A DNA stretch of 31,750 nucleotides from the NCBI GenBank assembly GCA_002081555.1, contig MZNV01001706.1, positions 1 through 31,750 on the forward strand, given 5' to 3'. Origin of the DNA: Protostelium mycophagum. Its lineage: Eukaryota; Evosea; Variosea; Protosteliida; Protosteliaceae. Below are positions 20,472 through 29,566 of the stretch, one piece after another; position 1 is the stretch's first letter; each line of letters opens with the position of its first letter. A program made the translations under genes and the position numbers. The notes under the pieces are model-generated. The model saw nothing but the letters and a program-made list of their open reading frames with translations, was not told where the DNA came from and made no database searches.

Positions 20472-21438
20472 CTACCGGCTATGGGATTCCATGAGCGGTC
20501 TCACTTGTGCAGACGGTTTTCGATTTGTTGTGACCTTCACAAGCAACATGGTCAGAAACAAGACCTGAATCATTTAGAGAGATGATATGAAGTGATGATT
20601 CTCACGTGTGTGGCGACCATTAGAACACATCCAAAGAAACAAGTCCAAAATCCATCTTGCAGTTGTTTACACATGGGCACTATCTGCAACAAAAGATCAA
20701 CATCGACAGCTCCCATCATTACATGCAGGAATGGAATGCTTTGAACAAACTGCAGCTTTGCCGGCAAACTCTCACTCTTTTTCGTCAATAACTTTAGTTC
20801 ATTGTGTTCAATACACGTGATGAAGCGTCGACAAATTCTCATTTTTTCGGGATGTATGAACAGAACGTCATTAAGTAGAGGCTCACCTGTTCATGGCTGC
20901 AGATTTGATTGCCGACTTTAGTGTAGAAACAATCTTGATCCATCTGCCAGTATGTTTGATGACAATCGATCTGTATGGAGGCGTCCTGCTGCGAACGAAA
21001 CATGATAAATCCCAGAAAGAACATAAAAAGAATATGCAGTCCCAATGCGACCATGTTGTACTTCGAATTAAGGACTCTTCAGAAGTCACCAAGATAAATA
21101 AATGAAAGAAAAAGGATATGATTATAAGCACTCGTCTGCTGAAATCGATGGCAGAGGTAACTATAGAAGCAAAACCCAGAAACAGTCCGACGATGACCAT
21201 GAACCAATTGAAAGGATAAAGCCATCGCTCATCACTTCGGTCAGCTGAATAGTCATATCCCCGGAAGAAAATAGAGAATCCAACAGAGATGAGAATGAAT
21301 GATGTCTGATACAGTCAGAGGTGCGAGGTATTTTCGTAAAATCAAAGTGCGACTCACAATATGGAAGACTAGTATGACTAAGGAAATTCTATCATCTATC
21401 AACTTTCGAAAGATCTGATGAGGTGTGAGTCTCGCCAT
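20472..21438 (-). CDS. four-pass membrane protein
   Basis: Unidentified tetraspan protein. ATG at 21438 (MARLTPHQIFRKLIDDR) places a basic N-terminus in the cytosol. Helix 1 is split by an intron (ISLVILVFHI then TSFILISVGFSIFF). A short loop with GYDYSADRSDERW leads to helix 2 (FMVIVGLFLGFASIVTSAI). Helix 3 is MVALGLHILFMFFLGFIMF, followed by a Cys-containing loop (DCHQTYWQMDQDCFY, NQICSHEQ, VPMCKQLQDGFW). Helix 4 is FGCVLMVATHVLFLTMLLV, with a cytosolic tail ending at TAG 20472-20474. The layout and paired loop Cys recall claudin/PMP22 or tetraspanin proteins, but I see no family signature such as CCG or WGLW. The intron between helices 2 and 3 is not settled. The start is 84 bases from the divergent VMA21 start, so the two genes probably share a promoter. 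Confidence 0.72.
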
Positions 21439-21522
21439 AGATATGGACGGACGTGATATCTGCCGTTCAATTTTGCCGTTGTAAAGCTCTGCTTCTCTGA
21501 TTTTGGAAATCACATCGGAAAC

Positions 21523-22017
21523 ATGAAGGCCACAGGAACGACTGGGGAATTATCTAAAGAACAACAGATCACATTTGCAAAAGCTCTCAGGTTTGATGAA
21601 TGTTTGATCTTGATCTGATGGCTGCAGGGCGCAAGAGAATAGGAGATCACTGATCATCTTGGTAATCAGCACTATATGCATATTCACACTCCCCATGCTC
21701 ACTTTTGCTGTTGTCTATCATTACCCCGAAGGTGATTTTAATGATAATCATTTTAATTTTGATTTGACATCAACCAGTATTTGGACTGAGCACAAACGAC
21801 AATGACAAGGTGAGTCAACTGATGCAGAAATAGCATTAAATCTGAGAAGATAACAAATGGAGCTATCGCCTCTGTGATCATGGTCGTAATCAACCTTGCA
21901 CTTTTTGTCATTTTCGCCCTTTTAGAGGACAACAGAGATCCAAATTCTCACGCACAAAAACCAACAGAAGAGATAATTCAAACCAAGCAGAATGAAGATT
22001 TGAAGAAGATGTCATAA
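21523..22017 (+). CDS. vma21: VMA21-like V-ATPase assembly factor
   Basis: Small ER membrane chaperone for assembly of the V-ATPase V0 sector. ATG at 21523 (MKATGTTGELSKEQQ). Exons 21523-21590, 21628-21731, 21778-21809, 21850-22017 all join in phase. The protein of about 123 residues has two helices: LIILVISTICIFTLPMLTFA and AIASVIMVVINLALFVIFAL. Between them is the family loop with FGLS and an Asp/Asn turn, and an acidic LLEDN follows helix 2, as in VMA21. The C-terminus is KKMS, a di-lysine KKxx signal like the KKED of yeast Vma21p, which retrieves the protein to the ER. Human VMA21 lacks a clear one. The length is slightly above the usual 77-110 residues because of a polar linker before KKMS. 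Identification rests on topology, loop and retrieval signal. Confidence 0.83.
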
Positions 22018-22288
22018 AGAACATTGCAGAGATCATTTGGTATTTATGCTTTTCAAATCAAGAGCTTCAAAGACATATTTTTTGTATTAAATTGTACCAA
22101 CAATCGACCTCTTTACGGCATCATGGCGCTCATGTGGCGAAGATCTCAGAAGTTGAAAACCTCGATTTTTGGGGGATTTAGATATTAAATTTTGGGTTTA
22201 AGACCGCTATCAAAATCCTAAGTCCGAGAGTTTTCTTGTCACGCGTCACGCAACTTGTCGTGATAAAAGCACACCAACAACGGCCAAA

Positions 22289-24584
22289 ATGAACGCCCCT
22301 CTCCTTCCACATGAAATACTGTGCCACATCATCGATCTCATCGCGACAAAGGAGAGATACATTACCGATCCACCAGAATCACGTCTTCATTTGAAGACAC
22401 TATCGAGACTATGTCGAGTCAATCGACTCTTCTGTCTGTTGGTCAGGCCATACCTGTACAGAAATATCCACATTAGTGGACCAAAGCAACTGAGGCAGTT
22501 CCATCGAACATTATTGAATCACATCCAGCTATTTGAAGACGAAAACCAGCCTTTAGGCTCCTTGGTGGAAATCTTTTCTCTTGCGGACCTGCCAGAAAAT
22601 CCAAAAACAAGTCTTGGGTATGTCAATTTATTCATCACAATAATTCCGCCTCTAAAGAACGCTCGCTGTTTGAAATGTTCGCTCGCGCCAAAAATTGTTT
22701 TTTGAATTTTGAATGCAGTTGTGAGGGCTCTCCTCGGAAAAAAATTCGGGGAGAAGAGGGAGAGCTTTTTTTGAGCAGAAGACCGACCAAACGTCAACTC
22801 ACCAACAAAAGAAAATCGGAAAACCTCATCGTGAAGGGGGACGCGAATAAGCTCTTCGACATTATGAAGAGCTGCCCCAATATCAAGAGCTTTGCTTGCA
22901 GCAGTACGCCGATGGTATCCTGCGCGATCAGATATGCACCGTCTGGGCGGGAATCGCCTGATGACGTGGAGGACTTGACCCCCATATGTGAGTGTATATT
23001 CCTGGAATGTACATCATCTATGCGTTGTAGAATGACGTCATTCAGGGTATCCTGAGGACACTATGTTCAACCACAACCAGCCAGAGAGACAGAGCTGGAG
23101 CTCAGTTTTTAAAGTCAAAGAAGAGGTGCCGATGCTGAAGATGGCACCTGAGGCTCTGGAGCTGAGTCTCGGAACGAATAAAGAGTTCGTTGCACTAACA
23201 GCAGGGCTGAAGCCCTCACCAGGCGTAGCTGAGGTATACTTTTATCTAAAAATCTCTTCTGACGCATCATCAGTACAGCATCGAGTCTTGGAACTACCCG
23301 CCAAACCCGAGACTCAAGAGGATCTCTTTATTCGCTGCGAGGTCCATGCCCATGCCCATAGTATGGGGGAGGAAGAATGATGGTACTCTATTGATACCCA
23401 CCATCAGCACAAAACTGACCCATTTCGACCTTTTTGGGACTGGCATACACGACATATTTATTACGGTGGGTCTTGCCGTCTATGTTCTATTTTTAGACGC
23501 AGTAGAATCCAAAAAGATAATGACGTCGAACCAGGTGATCAACGAACAAACAGAACGCGGCTCTGTAGTCGCATTGAATATTGGGATGTGTCCCAGTTTG
23601 ACACCCGACTGTCTTCTTGACATCTTCGTGGAGAATCCACACGGTTTCGTTGATTTGAAACAGTTGAGCCTTTGGACTATTTCCCATCCCAGCAGAAAAA
23701 CGAGACTGGCCAGAGTCATCCAAAAGTGAGTTTTTTGGTGCGGGTTCGATCCTTACCACCGCCAGATTTTTTGAACAGTCCCCCATCTTCAGAACAGGCC
23801 AATTAGAGTGGCTTGACATCTCTGGTGCTGACGTTTCACCCCAAGACTTGGCTTTGTTACAGAATCAACCTCGTCTCCAATCTCTGGGCCTGTCCTTTTG
23901 CTCCAAATTAGACCTGAACTCTCTCGTTGATGCCATCAGGCTAAAGATGCCAAACTTGGAGGTAAACGCGAATAATAAGTTTAAAGAATTAAAATCTTCA
24001 GATTTTGACGCTGGTGGATTCTTGCGAAGAAGAGCTGGGGGACGATGCGCGGTGAGTAGTTGGACATATTCTTTAAGATTAAGAATCTGTAGGGCCTTCT
24101 CTAATCTGCTGAAAAATCTTATCGACCGTCTACAACCTGTCGCCCCCTGGGAACCTGACCTTCCCTGCGGAAACTCTGAATGTAAGCTGAAAATTCAAAT
24201 CTTTTCAACTTGAAAATTCGATGTACTAATTTCAACAGCTTATCGCAGCAAATTGCGAGTTGTAGAGATCAAACTCTCCTCAGAATACTCAGAAAGTGGA
24301 AGCTGGACGACTGTCACAAACAGAAGCAGATACTGGATTGTAGATGAGTCCAGAATGTGGAAAAACAGATACGGAAACGCAAGGGAGGAGTCAGTCGCAG
24401 AATACTTTCAGCGGACAGGGTTCGAGGTTTGTCTTCGACTTTTTTTTTTGATTATTTGGGGGGTGAGAAGTGTTGTGACGCGTTGTAGATCGGCTGGCAT
24501 CCAAGGAAGATGGAAGTGATGGAAGGGCTCGGATTCTTCGGCCGGGAAAGAGGATCGTTAGGTCCACTACAATTCAGAGATTAA
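22289..24584 (+). CDS. F-box-like protein with leucine-rich-repeat-type body
   Basis: Probable substrate adaptor of an SCF ubiquitin ligase. ATG at 22289; the N-terminus MNAPLLPHEILCHIIDLIA, then LSRLCRVNRLFCLLVRPYLYRNI, fits the F-box-like pattern seen in amoebozoan and fungal F-box/LRR proteins. The body has Leu-rich segments about 25-30 residues apart (KLFDIMKSCPNIKSF, LTHFDLFGTGIHDI, LDISGADVSPQDLALLQ, RLQSLGLSFCSKLDLNSL), consistent with irregular LRRs. The last exon ends ...GLGFFGRERGSLGPLQFRD with TAA at 24582-24584. Exon joins are clear at VEDLTPI to YPEDTM and at PGVAE to YSIESW. The stretch 22620-22800 is ambiguous: it may hold one or two introns. A 3'-most intron contains the CGTTGTAGA word. 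F-box identity is moderate; the LRR call is weaker. Confidence 0.68.
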
Positions 24585-24800
24585 ATTTTTCTTCTCAAAA
24601 ATTTTGTATCAGATTTCTTCAATTTTATCAGATAATTTTTTCGAAAGGAATGGATGATTCCGATTTATTTTATTTATTTGAATTATTCTTCAATATATTC
24701 CTTCTTCAAAGAGATCAAATATTCCCTCATCGCCTCCGGTTCCAACGTGGAGTCCCTGTGTCATTAAAAAAATGTAGCAGAGGGTTGGATCGAACCCATG

Positions 24801-27800
24801 TTACCTCAACCCATAGAGACGATTGGCGAGGTCGTGGTAGAGTAAAGACTCCGCATTAGCCTCTTTGTTGGCCAATCGATTTTTTTCTAATTTTTTCTCC
24901 AATTCTTTGGAAATCTCCTGGGCCTCATCCGCGATCTCTGGATCCCATCCGGCTCTTATGGATATGAGAATTCCGTAACTAATTTGATTAGAAAATTGTG
25001 ATTTGGAAGATTTTGACTTGGATTCTTGTGCGGAACCTTGTCCGATCTGAAATAGTGACTGAGGGTCATCCGTGCGAGACGCTTGGACCTGTCTCGTTGT
25101 AGATTGATGAGTTTCAGAAAGATTTACTCACCATCATGTGGTAATTCTTTATATTTGGATAAATACTCTCCATATCGTTCAACTCCTTCTCTGTTCAGAA
25201 AATTTCACAGAATTTCATGAAATTTAGAAATTTCCAATTTAACAATTTCTTACCGAAAAATGAGTGACGAAAAGGGTGTGTGCCTTGCTGTTGCAAGCGA
25301 TGTGTTCGCTCACAGCCCAAGCTATACTCATTCCGTCCCTATTAGAAGTCGACCTGCCGAGTTCGTCTATAAGCACCAGGCTGTTGTTTGTGATGTGCGA
25401 GATTATGAAGGCCGTTTCTGACATCTCTTTGGCGAAAGACGAGGAGGCCGTCTCGATCTGGGATGTCAGAATGGCATGTGTCAAAAATGACGTGAGTGTC
25501 AAGGTGACATTACCTGGTCGCCGGTACCGAGACGGGTGAGGATTCGGTCGACGAGCCGGAAGCTAGCGTATTGTGCTGGGATATAACTGGGACCATTTTA
25601 AGATGTCATGGTGGTGACGTCATACCTTCCCACAAATGCCATAATGGTGAGTAGGGCGACTTGCTTGATATACGTGCTTTTTCCTGACTGCGTTATGTAT
25701 TAATGTCGACATAATAACATGTGGGTATTCAAGCGTGTGACAGTGGTCCACGTTTTTATCGGCTTACCATATTGGGTCCCGTGATGATATGGAAATTGGA
25801 GCCATCGGTCATACAGGTGTCATTCTGTCACATGTCAACTGGTATATTGTGTCTACAACGAGACCCACCGGTACGAAGGACCCTTCCGTCACTTTCTCTG
25901 CGATTGGATGCCTTCCTTGCTTTATGATGAGGGGCCCATCTTTTATGTATTCTGGCCTTGCTATCGAGACGTTATTCAGGTGATTTTTTGTTTAAATTCA
26001 ATTGAAATATTTTATAATTTCAATCAACACCAAAAATATTAAAAAATGCATTTTTTGCCAATGGATCAGATGTTGTTACAAATACGAATATAAAGATGGT
26101 GGTTCACCAGAGCTTTCGCTGCGATTGGCGTATTCCGCGAAGCTCATGAGCATGTCGAGCAGAGCGATCGCGTCGCACATCTTGTAGATCGGACCCAGCC
26201 TCTTTCGAACCTCTTCTGTCAGTTGTTCGACAACTCTGCTGGTCATCATCAATATCTCATTCAGTGAATCCTTATTCCTCTGATTGACTCTAAATTCGAT
26301 CAAAAATCGGCTTTCTACAACAGATGTTTTGCAAAAACGTGGTTCCCACCTGAGAAGCTCTTCGCTGGAAAATTTGGCCAATTTGCCTTGGTGAGTGATT
26401 TGTATGAAATCAGCGGGGAAAAGGGAAGAGCGAGGGCACTCCATAGTAAAAAAATGTCCACGTCTGCATTTTTCAACACAAATAGAATGAGATAAAAGGT
26501 TCCAGCTCACTTGTTGCTAAATTTCAATTTCAAAGCTTCGTAATTATATCTGACTTGGTAGTCTTTCAACAACGCGTTCATGTCTATTTTTTTCAGTATC
26601 AAATTGAAATTTCGTAGATATTTACCCTCTATTGACTCGAGATAGGTTTTTCTGGCCACGTCTAAGAGTCCACTGATACCAGGCTGTTTTTTCTCAGACC
26701 AAACAATTGTGCCTCCACTCACCTTTACTGCAAATACCATTTGGTTACGTAAATTGTACGCCCCTTTGGTCCAAGCCGTCTCCTCATTTAACACCTTTTT
26801 CCATGAATTTTCGATATAAAAATATCACATTCACCTCATAAATACGCTCCTTCAGAGCGGAAAACGAAGGGTTCGAGAGTGTCTGCCTTATGGCATCGAT
26901 GATCTGACTTCTCTGTCCATCCAGCGCCTCTGCTAATTTCCCGATGACTTCCAAGGTGTGCTTCATCTTTATCTTTATCATATTAAAAATTCATTAACGA
27001 GGTGAGGAATGTAAGATTGAAAAAGGATACAATAGCTTGAACTATTGAAGTGGATTCTCTAAGTGAAGGGGATATGGGAACCGCCACCAGTTGCATGGAA
27101 AATATCAACTGATCCAAGTCTGTCAATTGGGACAGTATCTGTTGTACATCAGTGGAAAAATAATACTCCTCTGGTGTCCATAGATTCTATGTATTTTTAT
27201 TTACCTGACCGCAACTGGACAATAACTTCTCGTCGTGGATAAAATTTTCGACGGCGTTCAGTCTTTCATCTGAAGTAGTGATATCTGTCAATGTCAAACG
27301 GAAATTTTCGTGTTAAATTGACGCCTCACCACAGGGGGGTTGTATCAGATTCGATTTGAGGAGCCTACTCCCCACCGCCGTCTTGGTGAAGTCCATCTGG
27401 CCCAATAGTGTGTGCTCTTTGCCGTTGTTCCTTCTATTCGTGAGGATTTCCAGGTTCTGTATGGTCTCGGAATCAATCAGGATGGTTCGCTGTGCTGACG
27501 TCACGTCCAACTGATGAAAGTCAAAATAGAATTCCAAAAATAAAATTCAGGAATAGTTTAGAGATATAGAGGCGAGGACAGACGTACTTTTAGAGAGTGG
27601 CTGGTGAAAGAGACGGATTGGATAAATTCCACGTATTTAATAAGTGCAGCTGCTGAGGCGATGGACAAGTACCTTGAAAGATCAGAAGAAGCAGTGAATA
27701 CGAATGAAATTCCCACTTGGTAGAAGATTCCAACTCGAAAGTTGAGAACATCTCTGGAACTACTAAATTTTTCAAGTATAATATTCCTGGAAAATTTTAA

Positions 27801-28404
27801 GCAGTTCGGCTGAGTGTCTCTTCGAGAATCTAAAAATAGACCATCTGCACGGTGATGTCCAAAGACAACCGGGGTTGATATAAATAAATACCTTTGGACT
27901 CGTTGAAGTATTTCCTCTGTACAGAGGTAAAATTGGCGTCTGTGAATCGGTTCTGAATTAAACGGCTCAGCTCTGAAGCGGTGGTGGTCTGAGACACGAT
28001 GATCTACGCACCGTTCAGATTAAGTCGGCTATTTGTTGTCACGTTGAGGCATTACCTCAACAGGATCGAAGTGATGAAGTTTACTGAGAGTGTGGGTGAA
28101 CATGTGGGTGTCCACAAACTGAGACATGTTGATGTTGGGTGATTTGAGATCGATAGCTGCCATACCAATCTGAGATGGTCATGATCAGAAGGAGTTTGAA
28201 TTTTTAAAGCTTCCAACTCACTTCTCTCAGTTTGTTCTCGCTAATGGCGACGACATACATCGTATCGCGGCTTCTGTTGGCCGTACTAGCTGTATTTTGT
28301 GTGGTTCTCATTCCGTTGCCTCTGCTGCGCTTACTGGTTGGTACGGCCACTGCATTTAGAGAAGGGAATACTTCGTAACGAGATCTGTGCTGTGTGGTAC
28401 TCAT
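24801..28404 (-). CDS. MSH4: MSH4, meiotic MutS homologue
   Basis: Meiosis-specific MutS protein that pairs with MSH5 to stabilise crossover intermediates. ATG at 28404 (MSTTQHRSRYEVF). The chain lacks the mismatch-reading domain I, as MSH4 does, and passes from a Ser/Thr-rich tail into the connector (YVVAISENKL, GMAAIDLKSPN, MSQFVDT, FDPVEIIVS). NFTSVQRKYFNESKG is nearly identical to animal MSH4. Core and clamp exons follow (LLGQMDFTKTAVGSRLLKSN, VRYNYEALKLKF, SIALLDMLMSFA-type). The ATPase has Walker A GPNMSGKSTYIKQ, split by an 80-base intron (25767-25688), and Walker B SLVLIDELGR, then TLFVTHFS. The usual GRGT reads GRST. The tail YGILISIRAGWDPEIADEA ends at TAA 24801-24803. The C-terminus is a little short but keeps the YHDLANRL segment. 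There are about fifteen short introns. It looks functional and implies a meiotic toolkit. Confidence 0.93.
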
Positions 28405-28740
28405 GATGCCAAAGAAGCAATTTTGAAGGCTGTGTCTGAATTCGATTCATCGAATTTTCTTGGAATTTTGTGAAGAAAACAAACACGAACAATCCTTCGA
28501 GAAGATCGAGTCTGAAATGGCCCACAGAACAAATCAGATCGAGGATCTTGTCCAGTCATCCGTTTTTCTCGGAGAGTCATCTCATTCGATTGGCCAGGTG
28601 CAGCAGATTCGAAAAGGATCGAGTGAAAGATCAATGGAACAATGACAGTTACGTACTTCACCATCCAAGCATTTGCAGCTTCATTGTTTTGCTTCATGGC
28701 TCATTCTAAATCATTCCTCAGAGCTTTCTTTATATAACAA
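28405..28740. other. intergenic gap between MSH4 and SSNA1
   Basis: Upstream region of MSH4. A 98-codon frame on the minus strand (from 28697) and shorter frames on the plus strand are open, but none shows a domain or codon pattern typical of the neighbours. I call nothing here; a 5' untranslated leader of MSH4 is the simplest reading. Confidence 0.5.
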
Positions 28741-29174
28741 TCACTGGTGGGAGTTTTTGAAATTTGAATTTCTCATGCTCACGACAGTGTTCTTCTTCAA
28801 ATTAGCCGTCTCCTTTTTCAGCACTTGAAGCAGGGTCTGGCTTGATTCTAAAATCTATGGCTATTGAGCACTTTTCATCTCCATAACCTAATCCAATCCG
28901 TCTTCACCTTCAAAAATGCAGCCTCCGATTCTTTAATCGTCTTATCATACTCTTCTCTCGCTGCGTAACGACCCTGTAGTGATTCCTCAACACGTGTCAA
29001 ACGCAATTGCAGCCTCTTTATGTCGTGCTCGATCCGGTCTTTCTCCTCCTCTTCTTGTTGGATAATGTGTCCCAGTTCTTCACGCTTATTCTTCAATTCT
29101 TCCAAACCTACGTCGGTGAGGCTGTGTAACTTCTAAAGGAATTCACATGTCACGAGCTCGCCATGGTGGTTCAT
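28741..29174 (-). CDS. SSNA1: SSNA1/NA14/DIP13 centriolar coiled-coil protein
   Basis: Small coiled-coil protein of centrioles, basal bodies and axonemes that promotes microtubule branching. Three exons join exactly: 29174-29147, 29107-28908, 28854-28741. The joined N-terminus reads ELVTCLEELKNKREEL, matching the family's ELVKCIEELCQKREEL. Next come EEEEKDRIEHDIKRLQ, the hallmark YDKTIKESEAAFLK and ILESSQTLLQVLKKE. The usual length of about 100-120 residues is kept. The chosen start gives MNHHGELVTC; an in-frame upstream ATG at 29231 would add 19 residues. The end is TGA at 28741-28743 if the last exon reads through a possible donor after KKNTV. The intron between exons 1 and 2 is 39 bases. 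SSNA1 is lost in many lineages without centrioles, so its presence suggests this organism builds centrioles or flagella. Confidence 0.9.
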
Positions 29175-29177
29175 CTC

Positions 29178-29190
29178 TCCCGCCAAAAAG
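29178..29190 (-). promoter_or_regulatory. TTTTTGGCGGGA element at the SSNA1 start
   Basis: On the minus strand CTTTTTGGCGGGA lies 4 bases upstream of the preferred SSNA1 ATG. It resembles the E2F consensus TTTGGCGGGAAA. If the upstream ATG is used, it is coding instead. Related GGCGGGAA words occur inside other genes here, so function is uncertain. Confidence 0.3.
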
Positions 29191-29566
29191 CTGGACAAAA
29201 TAGAATTCTGGCCAGTTGTAGATCTTCCCATAATTTGAAGCGTGCTGAGAACGACAAAGTGCCTTCCTATTGTCATGCAGTTAACTTCCACCTCCCTCTA
29301 TGAAAGAACGATTTATTCGGTGCCTGTGGGTCTCGTTGCGTCCTCACTGCATCTTCCTCTCCGGCTCAGAAAGGGACATGTGGAACCGCTTTGCCCTATC
29401 GCTCCAGGTGTCGCGGTCGACAATTTGGTCGGCAATCTTTTTCGCAATTTGCGCAACTCATTTCGCATCGGGTGAGTCATCCACGGCCATACTGCCCTAA
29501 AGACTCTGTCAACGTCTCAGCTCGTGTGTAGATACTGATTTTGCATCACAGATCTATTCATTCAAA
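29191..29566. other. divergent upstream region, SSNA1 and verprolin-like gene
   Basis: This is the spacer between two divergent starts. Two overlapping plus-strand frames (about 29242-29500) are open but have no recognisable domain and disagree in frame, so they look like chance. A GTTGTAGA word (minus strand TCTACAAC) occurs near 29214. I see nothing else. Confidence 0.5.

Noticed and set aside
24775-24812. tRNA T-arm-like GGTTCGATCC on the minus strand
   Set aside because: The flanks do not pair into a T stem, and no acceptor, D or anticodon arms can be drawn. A similar word near 23745 fails the same way.
28401-28697. 98-codon minus-strand frame between MSH4 and SSNA1
   Set aside because: Overlaps the MSH4 start, joins to neither gene in phase, and shows no domain.
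29242-29500. Two overlapping plus-strand frames upstream of the verprolin-like gene
   Set aside because: Frames conflict, there is no recognisable sequence, and they lie where a promoter is expected.
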